Shown piece by piece: positions 44,380 to 54,376 of a stretch of DNA of 64,000 bases; position 1 is the first letter of the stretch; the number at the start of each line of letters is the position of its first letter. The position numbers and the translations under genes are program-made. The stretch spans positions 11,808,164-11,872,163 of the forward strand of contig JARWKL010000005.1 in the NCBI GenBank assembly GCA_029961685.1. The letters run 5' to 3'. Origin of the DNA: Aristolochia californica. Lineage: Eukaryota; Streptophyta; Magnoliopsida; Piperales; Aristolochiaceae. The notes under the pieces were generated by a model. It saw only the letters and a list, made by a program, of their open reading frames with translations, did not search any database and had not been told where the DNA came from.

Positions 44380-44808
44380 TGTTGGAAGACAGGGCCCAAG
44401 CCCACACAACCAAAGAAGGCCCACATATCAAAGTGTATAAGAAGATGGGCCCAAACCCATAAGACCAAGGAAGACCCATGCATTCAAGAGAAATAGAAAT
44501 CGGGCTCAAGGCCCACAAATCAAGGAGAAGGCCCATAGGCCCATATACATTGATGGAAGGATGGTAAATAAAGGGGCATTTCATAGAGATGGCATTGATG
44601 TAATTAAACTAAATTTCCAAGGATAAAACCCTAAACCCTAAGGTCATGGGTATTACTGTAATATAGTAGTTTCATAAATCTATAAATAGATCTTCAGGGG
44701 GAGGGTAAGGAATAATCAAGTCCATAACCCTTCTTCCTTTAGTTTTTTCCCAATGGGCTTCTTTCCTTTTTCTTCATGATCTAAATTCATGGAGTCCTGA
44801 AATCAACA
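44380..44808 (+). repeat. LTR-B copy 1
   Basis: 429 bp, TGTTGGAAGACAGGGCC to AATCAACA. Contains CCCTAAACCCTAAGG and TATAAATAGA (44681-44690). Followed by PBS TGGTATCAGAGC (44809-44820) and a leader to about 44905. Matches 48997-49429. The upstream pentamer GAGGG does not match the downstream flank of the second LTR-B, so the pair is not a simple element. Confidence 0.9.
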
Positions 44809-44905
44809 TGGTATCAGAGCTTTGATTTTCAAGACTCGTAGTATAGTTTCAGAATTGCTGAAACTCGTTTTTTTTTTTCTTTACCCATATTTATGTTTTT
44901 TTTAT
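44809..44905 (+). other. LTR-B leader fragment with PBS
   Basis: Begins with exact TGGTATCAGAGC. Ends in a T-rich tract at TTTAT (44901-44905), the pentamer that also follows 49429. A similar leader start follows the LTR-A fragment at 46997. Confidence 0.75.
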
Positions 44906-45346
44906 TGTGGAATTAATGGAAAAGAGAAATACTTCATTGACTTCATAAACTTATTGTAATCAAAGTACATGAACCTCTATTTATAATAAAGGAAGGTAGT
45001 AGAGTCCAATTACAATAAAACTACCCTTGTCCCAATTACACCCAAACTCTAACACTTAAAGATAAGTCCTAACATAATTAAATAACTCAATATCGATAAA
45101 AGACAAACATAACTCAAACTTAAACTCTTCTTTGATATGACCATAAGATAAGATACTTTTGTGAGTCCTTTTTTATCTTCCAATTGTTGTGATAAGGATG
45201 TCAGCTCATGGTAATCATTGTGGGTCCTACTTCTTATGGGCTTGGGCCCATCTTATGGGCCTTTCTTGGTCGTGTGGCCCATCTTATAATAATCTTAGAT
45301 ATGTGGGGGTTCCTTGATCGTGTGGGCTTGAGCTTATCTTCCATCA
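44906..45346 (-). repeat. NA-iii LTR (LTR-A)
   Basis: 441 bp from TGTGGAATTAATGG to TTCCATCA, with terminal changes from the TGTTGAATTTATGG / TTCCAACA consensus. Confidence 0.9.
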
Positions 45347-45509
45347 CTCCCCCTCAAGCTGGGGGTGAGAGAAGAACATGAACTCCCTGCTTGCTACAAA
45401 TGATGTATAGAATATTTTAGTATAAAATGGCACATCTTCCAATATGCCTTCATCTTCCAACATTCCCCCTCACGTTGTTGCGTCCTTCCATGAGGCCCTG
45501 CTGGCATAA

Positions 45510-45688
45510 TATAAGTGAGAGTAAAAATCACTTCTAGCCGGTAAGCCATTGCTTCATACTCTAGTCCTAATACTGGATGTAGGGCACACTTCATCTTCTA
45601 TCGGTAGTGTGTCTATCGGCATTGCTCTGAAGTGTCCACCACCGTATCCCTCCATAGGACAACGACTCTCAAGTGGTAGGAGTCATAA
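45510..45688 (-). other. Conserved internal block of the NA family, copy iii
   Basis: Complement of the NA-ii block; includes CATTGCTCTGAAGTG, CACCACCGTATCCCTCC and AACGACTCTCAAGTGG. Confidence 0.75.
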
Positions 45689-45718
45689 AAGCCATTATAG
45701 TGGGGGTGGAAGAGAGGT

Positions 45719-45742
45719 GGGGGGGGGGGGGGGGGGGGGGGG
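45719..45742 (-). repeat. NA-iii G24 homopolymer (C tract in element sense)
   Basis: 24 consecutive G on the plus strand. Longest member of the C-tract series; length calls at such runs are prone to sequencing error. Confidence 0.9.
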
Positions 45743-46996
45743 TTGGGGATAACATAGATGTAATAATAAATAATAACTTCCTCCGTCATGGTTTCCCAAT
45801 CGTGATATTTTTTTATAGGGCCTATCATGGTTTCCCAAGCGTGATATTTTTTTACGGGGCCCATCATGGTGTCCCAACCGTGTTATTTTTTTATAGGGTA
45901 TCCTCCGTTATGGTTTCCCAACCATGATATTTTTTTACGAGGTAAAATAAATGATGATATGAGGGTCACCTCTTCTTCAATAATAATGTCCCCAAAGAGG
46001 CATAATAGTAGTAGCTATATATAACATGACCATCTTCCAAAACATATAACACGAACCAAATAATAAACTTTGTAAACGAACCCATGAAATAATCCAATAT
46101 ATAAATTTCTTCTTAGATGAACAAGCTTCATCTTTTGTGCTCCCTTTTTTCTTGAATATTTTGGTCACATAAACTTATCTACAACATATGGAATAAAATA
46201 CCTCTTTCTTGTACTTCTTGTACTTCTCCCCCTCAAGCTGGGAGGTAATGGTAGTGATCCTAGCTTGAACCAAATATTTTAGATGTAGCCATAAACCCAA
46301 ATAACAGAAATGTATAAATAAGCCCTCAAACCAGGGAGAAGTGAGATATTTTCTGATATATCAACTCAAAAAGTGACGCATAACAATGGGCATAAATTTG
46401 GATTTTTCAATACAACAAAATACCAGCATGACCTTTGATTCTTCCAATGCAAATATATCTTTAAATATAGATCAGATTGACATAAATTTTTTTCTTTCTG
46501 AAACTAAAATTAAATACCTTTCATCCAAGCATAGCTTCTCTTCATAAAATATAATTATCAGAAGATAAAAAATCTGATAGATTTCAGTCTCTGTCATCTA
46601 GCCGAACTAAGCACTATTTCTCCTTTTTTTTCAGCATGACCATTGACTATTCCAAGATCAATATCTCCTTATAAAAAAATCATACCGAGAATTGGTTGAA
46701 TAGGTAAGAAAATTGACTTACAGATCTTTCTTTTGATATAATTCTCCATATAAAGTCTCTTTCTTGATAGCATAAAATATCTTTGAAGTTGAGGCTTTCT
46801 ACTGCCACTCGAACCTCTTATCTTATGGTCATGTCGAAGAAGAGTTTTAGTTTGAGTTATGTTTGTCTTTTATCTATATTGAGTTATTTAATTATGTTAG
46901 GACTTATCTTTAAGTGTTAGAGTTTGGGTGTAATTGGGACAATTACAATAAGTTTATGAAGTCAATGAAATATTTCTCTTTTCCATAAAGTCAACA

Positions 46997-48480
46997 TGGT
47001 ATCAAAGCTTTGATTTTCAGGACTCTGACTATGGTTTTTTAAGTTTCATTCTCTTCCTTCGTTAGAAATTTTTTTCCTTTTATTTCTTTGTCTCGTGCAT
47101 TATTTTTTTCTCTTTCTTATTTTGATTAAATTATATCCCATCTAGTCTCTGTTGCTGTTTTTCTAACTGTATGATCGCTGATGATTTCTCATCCCTGCTA
47201 ATCGTCCAACAGCTTCATTGACTTCTAAGCTGATAGTCTTTGCCAACACCGTCAAGAAAATTGCTCCACCGAAGAGCATGGATATTTTCCGTCAAAACTT
47301 CTTAGTCACCAATCAGGCGATGAGAGTGGCGAGATAGAGAGACGACATGAAGGTCGTCAAAAGCTGACTGTCGATCGCCGCGCCACCAAAATACCCATAG
47401 CTGCAGCGGTGCCGTGTTTGGTCACCGATAGGAGAAGTCAGACGCAAGGAGACTGACTGCCGATCGTCGACAGAGATGGGAGAGGTGAACCCTGGTGGTC
47501 TGGGCTGCTAGCCGATAACCTCGCTTAACATCACCGGCTATTTCCTTCCACTTATCTGAAAAAAATGATTACTGCTATCGTTGTTTGGCTGACGGGAAAG
47601 ATGACCCACCATCACCGGAGAAGATGACTCTGCACCCGAGAGAAAAAAAAAAAAAGGTCTGCTGCATGGTTTCCGCGGGAGGACGATGACACCAAAATGC
47701 AAGTTTCCGTTTCTGGATGGTTTCCACTGAGAGTCCGTCGGCGCCGAGAAAAAATGACTACTGATGTCGTTGGCATTCCTATTACGGAAGGAAACCAACT
47801 GAGAGGAAGACGAGTTGCCGTTTCTGGACGAAAACGTTTTGTTTCCGCTCTCTTCTGCCGAGAGGAAACAAAGGATGTTCCAGATCTCCCGATCTCTTCG
47901 GTGCCGAAAAGGACGCACTGTTGCGATCGAAAAGTATCTTCTGCTACTGACTATTTTCAGAAAGATTTTCCGAAAACTCTTCACACCGATTAATGTGCCT
48001 GGATTTTATCTGTTCGTCGCTATGTGGTTTTTCGGCGCCGTGGGAAGGAGAAACATTTGTTGAAATAACTTATTAAATCCGAGTCGCCCACCAGTTCTGA
48101 CCCGAACATGGACCAAAGTTCACCCAGCGACAGTCTACTGACCCGAGGATGCTCCTGTTCTACTAAGCGAACTCGGACCGAGTCAACCCGGTCTAGGTCA
48201 ACTCAGTGGGTCAACTCGACCCGGGTCAACCTGACTCGGGCCACTTATATTTGCTGCCTCGGTATATGTGTCTGTACCAAACCTTATACATATTTTTGCC
48301 ACGACTCAGATATAATGATCTATTATTTGACTCGATGCGACTCGATGAATTTTCGCTCTGGCTAGATTATTATTTTTGAAGAATTGACAGATTATTCCTT
48401 GGTCAGCATATTATTTGGTACATATATGTGCATTGGTTTATTTTATGGGTCCTTCTACAAGGTTTATTATTTTGGTTAAT
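46997..48480 (+). other. NA-iv leader and CG-rich interior
   Basis: No gag or pol motif. 47180-48060 is relatively CG-rich, with a frame of 148 codons on the minus strand (47984-47538) containing repeated SSRNGN / SFRNRN phrases. That reflects short internal repeats of TTTCCGTTTCTGGA rather than a protein family. 48100-48245 holds the GTCAAC cluster. Confidence 0.6.
48181..48229 (+). promoter_or_regulatory. Cluster of four W-box-like GTCAA motifs
   Basis: AGTCAA at 48181 and GGTCAA at 48196, 48209 and 48224 (TTGAC[C/T] on the minus strand, the WRKY-binding core), spaced 13-15 bp. Regulatory activity is inference only. Confidence 0.4.
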
Positions 48481-48739
48481 GTTATATGAGTTGGAAGATG
48501 GTAGTGTTATATTCAGCTGCAACTATTATGTCTCTTTGGAGACATTATTATTGAAGAAGAGGTGGCTTCATATCATCATTTATTTTACCCCGTAAAAAAA
48601 AATATCACAGTTGGTAAACCATGATGAGCCTTGTAAAAAATATATATATATATATATATATCACGGTTGGGAAACCATGACGGAGGAATTTATTATTATA
48701 TTTATGTTACTTCCCCCCATTAATATCATATATTACTAC

Positions 48740-48836
48740 TCTACCACCTGAGAGTCATTGTCCTGTGGAGGGACACGGTGGTGGAGATGGACACTTCAGA
48801 GCAATATCTTAGTAGCTAGGAGTGATTTACTCTCAC
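48740..48836 (+). other. Conserved internal block of the NA family, copy iv (shortened)
   Basis: CACCTGAGAGTCATTGTCC, GGAGGGACACGGTGGTG and ACACTTCAGAGCAAT are kept. About 80 bp between this and GGAGTGATTTACTCTCAC is deleted compared with NA-ii. Confidence 0.72.
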
Positions 48837-48996
48837 TGATATTATACCAGCTGGACCTCATGAACGAAAGAACCAGCATGAGGGGGAGTGTTGGAAGATC
48901 TGCCACATTATACAAAAAAATAAAAATAAATTATATATAGCATTTTCAACAAGCTAGGAATTCATGTTGTTCTCACGCCCCCAGCTTGAGGGAGAG

Positions 48997-49429
48997 TGTT
49001 GGAAGATAGGGCCCGAGCCCACATAACCAAAGAAAGATCACATATTCAAGTGTATAAGAAGATGGGCCTAAACCCATCAAACCAAGGAAGACCTATGCAT
49101 CCTAGAGATATAGAAGACGGGCTCAAGGCCCACAAATCAAAGAGAAAGCCCTTAGGCCCACATACAAGATGGCAAGATGGTAAATAAAGGGTCATCTCAT
49201 AGAGATGGTATTAATGTAATTAGATTAAAGTTCCTGGGTTAAAACCCTAAACCCTAAACCCTAAGTTCAGGGGTATTATTGTAATAGAATAGTTTCGTAA
49301 ATCTATAAATAGAGTTTTAGGGGGAGGGTTAGAAAAAAGTCCGTAACCCTTCTTCCTCCTGTTTTCTCCCAATGAGTTTCTCTCCCTTTTTCTCCGTGAC
49401 CTGAATTCATGGAGTCTAGAAAATCAATA
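48997..49429 (+). repeat. LTR-B copy 2
   Basis: 433 bp, TGTTGGAAGATAGGGCC to AAAATCAATA (CA end mutated to TA). Contains three CCCTAAA telomere-box units (49243-49263) and TATAAATAG (49304-49312). Followed by TTTAT. Confidence 0.88.
49304..49312 (+). promoter_or_regulatory. TATA box of LTR-B
   Basis: TATAAATAG about 40 bp downstream of CCCTAAA telo-box repeats. The same arrangement occurs in copy 1 at 44681-44690. Confidence 0.6.
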
Positions 49430-49654
49430 TTTATAGTTGCTAGAATTAAGGTTTTAGATTTTGTTCTCTACTGTTGGTATTTTAAAATTATTGCTTTATG
49501 ATCATCACCTCGATAACCTGTTTAGCTTCTAGAATGCCAGAACTTTCTCGTCCCCAACATTGATTCCCATCATTGAGTTCATATTGCGCCGATCCATGGT
49601 GATTTGGGAGGTATGGTGGAGGTCAATCCTTCCTGAGATAAGTGAGATGCTTGC

Positions 49655-49925
49655 GTGAGTCCCTGCTCTGGGACCAGAAAGCCAGTAACGGACGACTCGA
49701 AAAAGGCTGGTCTCGGCTACAAGAAGGAAAGAGTTGTCTCTGCTGAGAGCCACCCCATTGGCCAAGGCGAGGCCTCTGAGTAACACCCTCACAGCTCTCG
49801 TTCTTGGGTGGTACGACAACAATCTCCCCATCTTGTCACTTGTTACCGCGATCAACTGGTTCTCCCATCTTTGGTACTGAGTGCTTGAATTCTGTGAAGT
49901 AAACGATGCCATTCTATTGGTTGTT
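49655..49925 (-). pseudogene. Strictosidine-synthase-like protein fragment
   Basis: Minus-strand frame STQYQRWENQLIAVTSDKMG, then RLLSYHPRTRAVRVLLRGL, ANGVALSRDNSFLLVAET, then VVRYWLSGPRAGTH. This matches the central beta-propeller part of plant strictosidine-synthase-like (SSL/YLS2) proteins: the GRLL-Y-P-T, NGVALS and RYWL-G signatures occur in order. The expected TDSS just upstream is out of frame. No N- or C-terminal exons follow. Flanked left by LTR-B (49429) and right by 45-bp direct repeats. Confidence 0.8.
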
Positions 49926-49933
49926 CTTGTGGC

Positions 49934-50090
49934 TTCTGGAACTTGGTTTCTGCGGGACGACTCTGCTATCCCGAGTCCTACGGCTAGAAATCTCCACCGC
50001 AGTTGCTCTGTCTTGTCGAGATCCCTAGAAGCCGTGAGTTGCCATTTCTGGAACTTGGTTGCTGTGGGACGACACTGCTGTCCCGAGTCC
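49934..50090 (+). repeat. 45-bp direct repeats beside the SSL fragment
   Basis: 49934-49978 and 50046-50090 both read TTCTGGAACTTGGTT, then CTG-GGGACGAC, then CTGCT-TCCCGAGTCC, with three differences. They abut the SSL fragment's right edge. Confidence 0.85.
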
Positions 50091-50484
50091 TTCGGTGCCA
50101 TGGGGAAGAAGGAAACGTTTTTGTTATTATTTGCCGATTTATTTCAGGAGAATTGTTCCAGAAATATTTGCGGCTGTTTTTTGGAAACTCCTTTGGGCCT
50201 CTGTGGGAAAGTTTCCTCCCGCCAAGCTCTGTTTCCGCCGAAGAAGCCGGGGAGGAACAAATAATAACCAGCAATAAAAACCAGCAAAAAAATAGAGCAC
50301 CCTATATCCTTTCATCATAAGTTGTCAATTTATTCTTTGTGCAGAATTTTTTTTTCTTCTTTGAAAAATCTTCCTGTAGAAAGCTAATTACCAGAATTTT
50401 TGTTTTTGACTGATTCATCATTTTATAGAGAATGAAACTTAAAACAACTTAAATATTGTAAAGAAGCAAATAACCTTTATTTTT
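50091..50484. other. Unidentified interval before block X
   Basis: 50100-50260 is CG-rich, with TTTCCGCCGAAG-like phrases resembling the NA-iv leader (47700-47860). 50260-50484 is A+T-rich. No gene is recognised. Confidence 0.4.
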
Positions 50485-51139
50485 CTAGTAGGTGAAAATC
50501 AAAGGATAAAAATTCCTCTTTGAAGTCCGAACTACTCTTCAGAGAAATAATTAACAAAATTATGTTTAACAATCCAAAAAACAGATATTTTTCAGCTTCT
50601 CATACATTTAGCTTAGTGAGTAATAACTCATAGCTGCAGGAGGTTCAAATATCTATACAAAAAGCAATAATTAGTAATCAATAGTTATGTAGTTAACAAA
50701 TTGTTGATTAAATATTATTTTGGATTTGAACCTTTCTTTTTTATTTTATTTTTTAGAAAAAGGCAATTGAGTCTTTCAAGAACAAAAATCTACCGTCTTT
50801 ATTCTTTTTTTCTCTATATTTTTCTTCAATACTTTCTTAAATCATCTTATGTACGAAAATATTATGCAATTCATATGCCTTGGATTACAATAAGGTTAAT
50901 GCCTAGCCTTACATCTCTCACATTCACAAAATATCACTAGCGAGAGAAAGCCTCAAGAACCGACACTGACAATGTTTAGATTCATTTCCTAGTGACTCCA
51001 TTAATTGTCTTATTTGCAAAGTATTGTCTTTATCTAGGTATAACAAAAAGCAGGCAGGTCACCTCAGCAAATCAACTAAAACTCAAAAAACAAGTTTTTT
51101 TAGCATTGGTTGTAGCATGTGAAAGCTTTCATTCATGAG

Positions 51140-51290
51140 CTGGTCAACGGAGAAGAGAAGGAGAGGAGGAAGTTCTCAGTTGTTTAGTCTAAAGTGGAGA
51201 TTGAAGAGGCTTTCTTCATCCTGACAGGATCTAAGCCACTTCGGTAGCCCAAGAAGAAGGCGAGAGTTATACTTAAGCAATTGGAAGTAA
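51140..51290 (+). pseudogene. DUF1639 C-terminal exon with splice donor
   Basis: Frame EEKERRKFSVV, stop, SKVEIEEAFFILTGSKPLR, stop, PKKKARVILKQLE, directly followed by GTAAGC, a good splice donor. This is the DUF1639 signature (SK-EIEE-F--LTG-RP-R-PKK). Two stops (TAG, TAG) inactivate it. The exon end after KQLE/KKLD also explains the small fragments near 54270 and 54385. Confidence 0.78.
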
Positions 51291-51329
51291 GCACCTCCTC
51301 ATTCCTCTCTTTGGTTCTCTCTCCCTTTT

Positions 51330-52560
51330 ATTGTTATTATTTCTTACTAATTTGGAATAGATATTTCACTAAATTCTGATTATAGAGCATCCTATTTGAA
51401 AATGCAACAAATCGGTACCAATACATATTTCCTAAATTTTGAGTGGGTGTTTATGAATAAATTTCATTTTTGTTGTAGTAGAAGGCCAAAAAAAAAAAAA
51501 AAAAATTATTTTTTTTAGATTTGCATTAATAATATCATGTGCTTTTTTTATATTAATAGTCGAGAAATTGGAAAACCCACATTGGACAATGTACTATTTC
51601 AAGTTTATGAAACATGTAGCTAGTGGCTTTCAACCTTCATTTTAGTTGTTTTAAATCGGCATGATGTTTGAAAATTTGAATAGTAAAGTAATTAAATATA
51701 AAGAAATAAAATTTACTAAGAAGTTATTATTTCTATCAATGTTAATATTTATTAATAACTTGTATTTAGTTAATATATTTAAGATATTGAAGTAAAACAT
51801 GATTATATTTCATACTAATGTAAATAGTTTTAAAATTAAATAAATTTATAAATTCCAACTCTAATTATAAACTAAATTTCTCAATTAATTATAATTTAAA
51901 ATAAAATGTGTAAAATATTAAAAATATTTTAAAATAATTATTTAATTATTTAAAACAATAAATAAATTTATATTACATTTTAAAATTTTAAAAAATTAAA
52001 TAATATTATAATTATACTATAATTAAATTTTCATATTATAGAATCTTATATAATAGTAAAGACAGTATTATTATTGAAAAGTATCAAAATGCCATTATTT
52101 AAATGATATAAATACAATCATTTAGTTGAACTAGTTCTATATTTTTATAATATTATATTTAAAATTTATTATTATCATATTAATTTAAGTAAAACGAGTG
52201 TGTTAATTTAAATAAAGTGAAATATATTTAACTTTAAACCAATGAATCTACTAATTTAAATTAGTAATATAATTTATCCTTAAATTTTTATTGTCGAAAT
52301 AGAGATTCAACTTTTCTTATTAAAATAATGATTACTATAGTTATTATGTTCATTAGCTTTCGGATTTAATTACTTCCACGGTAGTTGTTTAATGTTCATA
52401 TTACGCGCTTTCATTCTTCAATCTTCGTCGTGCACGTCTCCTCCGAAAAGGAGCCATCGGGTGAGAAGGGAAGGTACCCCGGTCTATTCTACGGACTCTC
52501 CGTCGCCCTCACCAGTCATCACTCACCGGTCCTAATATTAAAAGGGAACATTAAAAGAAG
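51330..52560. other. A+T-rich kilobase of block X
   Basis: Non-coding; inverted counterpart of 11340-12640. Includes an A18 run near 51488-51505. 52380-52540 is the CG-rich presumed promoter of the following DUF1639 remnant. Confidence 0.6.
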
Positions 52561-52674
52561 AAACATATAATATTAAATAGATGGAGGATAGTTATAAAAT
52601 GTATTAATCCTAACGGGAACATTATAAATATCTTTTCTTGATCTGATTCTTTTATTTTATTTTCTTCCTCTTCA

Positions 52675-53200
52675 ATGGCCGTCGTCTCCAAGGGCCTGGC
52701 CTCCAATCCTTCTCCCTCCTTCAACTTCGCCTCCCTGCTGTCTCTCAATTTCACCCGCTTCAGCTTTCCCAAATGTAACCCTACCCCCGATTCCAACTCC
52801 CAATCCCTTCCCCCAATCACCCACGTCTCTCTCATTTTACATTATGCCAAACATTACCAGACTTCCCCTCCTTTCGACAGAACAACCCTCCCTCCATCAA
52901 CTTGGCTCACGTTCCACAACAACTGGCACAACATTTTCAGGCGAAAAGCACAACCAAGGATGCCGGTGAGGATGAGGAGCTTAGAGTGACCGATTCACCT
53001 CACCTCTTTCACTGCCCTAGGTCGCTGCGTCTGAGGGGCTTAGTGCCGCCACTAGGTGGAGAAGAGAAGAGGAAATTGGAGATACGTAGGTTATCGATTT
53101 CGCTATCGAAGGAGGAGATTGCAGACGATATCTAGGCACTCAACAGAACCAGACCGTCGAGGCTGCCAAAGAAGAGACCCAGAAACATACAGAAGAAATT
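52675..53200 (+). pseudogene. DUF1639-family gene remnant (partner of 10690-11231)
   Basis: ATG at 52675 gives MAVVSKGLASNPSPSFNFAS, with FPKCNPTPDSNS and SLPPITHVSLIL shared with the X' copy. On another frame the C-terminal motif reads IRRLSISLSKEEIADDI, stop, ALNRTRPSRLPKKRPRN, then IQKKLDF and a stop (about 53080-53205). An in-frame stop replaces Trp in the X' copy (DDIWALTG). The two copies carry different lesions. Confidence 0.72.
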
Positions 53201-53627
53201 GGATTTCTGAATCTGCGCCATCGGAAGCTGGCACTCCCATTGGGCGACGGACGACGGATGACGTACTCACGTGACTATCCACACCCATCACCCCAATGCA
53301 TTTTAGCAATCGCCTTTCGTCATATTTGAATATAAAACCACAACTCCTAAGAATCAAACCCAAACATTAAAACCGCTTTGTATATCTCTCCTTCCCTCCC
53401 TCTCTCTCCCTCTCTCTCTCCCCCAATACCCGCCGTTTTAAAAAACTGGGGATTCTTGAATCTCCGTTGACCCTCCCCTCTCCATCCATACCTTTCATTG
53501 TGTAGATTCTACTCGGCTCTTCTACCCTCTCATCGTTTTCTAGTTTTCTCTCTTGATCTATGGTGATAATCCTGCGATCAGCAGAACCCCCACTCCCCAG
53601 TTGCTAATGTCCTTGGCCTAGCCACCA

Positions 53628-54256
53628 CCGAAGAAATCTCAGCCGCTCCACAACTTCTCCATGCCCTTCCCAAAATGGGGAAACCAGAAGCTTCTTCGGT
53701 GCATGAGGGTGAACCCCAATGGGGAAATCATCAGATCCACACTCTCTGAAGCCCAATCCGATGGCAGCAAACAATCAATGCCCGAACTTCGTATCTTTAG
53801 AAGGACAGCCTCCGCATCAATGTCGTCGTCGCAACTGACGACTTGGACATCCGGGAAGTCGATGGCGGTGACCAAAGACCCTGTTCTTGGAACTAGGATA
53901 GAATCTTGGTGGCAGGAGACAGGAAAGCACACCAATGGCCCTCGCTTGACGACATTAAAGAAGGGAGAGAAGACGAAGAAATTTCAGCCGCTCCACAACT
54001 TCTCCATGTCTTCCCAAAATGGGGAAACCAGAAGCTTCTTCGGTGCATGAGAGTGAACCGCAATGGGGAAATCATCAGATCCTCACTATTCGAAGCCCAA
54101 TCCGATGACAGCAAACAATCTATGCCCGAACTGTACCTTTAGAAGGACAGCCTTCACGTCAATGCCATCGTAACTAATGACTTCGACATTCAGGAAGTTG
54201 GTGGTGGCGAGGAAGGACCCTGTTCTTGGAACTAGGAGAGAATCTTGGTGGCAGGA
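53628..54256 (+). pseudogene. DUF1639 N-terminal region, tandemly duplicated
   Basis: Two copies ~346 bp apart (53628 and 53974) begin GAAGAAAT(C/T)TCAGCCGCTCC and both encode QPLHNFSM with WGNQKLLRCMRVN and NPNGEI(I), the N-terminal DUF1639 motif (PLHNF...KWGNQ...LRC). Both end at AACTAGGA(T/G)AGAATCTTGG. The second has a 1-nt loss after SMS. Frames differ and stops intervene, so this is decayed. Confidence 0.72.
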
Positions 54257-54261
54257 GATGG

Positions 54262-54300
54262 GAGTTATACAAAACGAATTGGATGTAAGCCTTCTTTCTT
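54262..54300 (+). pseudogene. DUF1639 exon end with splice donor, fragment
   Basis: GAGTTATACAAAACGAATTG followed by GATGTAAGCC reads VIQNELD then GTAAG, matching the end of the exon at 51290. A second copy reading VIQKKLD with GTAAG lies at 54363-54392 and forms the start of the palindrome. Confidence 0.5.
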
Positions 54301-54376
54301 TTTCTTTGTTTCTTATCTTATTTTAGTGTTTCTAGTTTCTGTGTTTTGAATTTTCTGGGCAAGAGTTATACAGAAG

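Larger units (their letters stand above)
44906..46814 (-). mobile_element. NA-iii: truncated non-autonomous LTR element
   Basis: One 441-bp LTR-A (44906-45346), PPT complement CTCCCCCTCAAGCTGGGGG, conserved block, G24 tract, 38-bp minisatellite and the beginning of the ~210-bp internal repeat. It breaks off after CGAACCTCTT near 46814 without PBS or second LTR. The break adjoins a plus-oriented LTR-A fragment, giving an inverted junction. Confidence 0.9.
46815..49429 (+). mobile_element. NA-iv: non-autonomous element with mismatched LTRs (A-type 5' piece, B-type 3' LTR)
   Basis: 5' side: 182-bp LTR-A fragment (46815-46996) with an internal gap of about 70 bp. It is followed by a PBS-like TGGTATCAAAGC (46997-47008) and a leader resembling that of LTR-B, not that of NA-ii. 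Interior: W-box-like cluster, AT repeat, minisatellite units and conserved block. 3' side: PPT CCAGCTTGAGGGAGAG, then LTR-B (48997-49429). Different LTR families at the two ends cannot come from one normal reverse-transcription cycle. Confidence 0.8.
50485..53517 (+). repeat. Duplicated block X (inverted copy at 10397-13390)
   Basis: Begins GAAAATCAAAGGATAAAAA and ends near GTGTAGATTCTACTCGG; both phrases have reverse complements at the X' ends. Carries two DUF1639 remnants. It keeps ~130 bp (51190-51325) deleted from X'. Confidence 0.88.

Noticed and set aside
47538..47984. 148-codon minus frame in the NA-iv interior as a gene
   Set aside because: Repeated SSRNGN-type phrases come from short internal DNA repeats. 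No start context, no homologue recognised, and absent from the other NA copies.
49243..49263. Interstitial telomere
   Set aside because: Only three units, inside an LTR and repeated at the same LTR position in copy 1; best read as telo-box promoter motifs.
44380..49429. A single ordinary LTR-B retrotransposon
   Set aside because: The flanks do not form a TSD, the interior contains an LTR-A in each orientation, and a second PBS lies at 46997.
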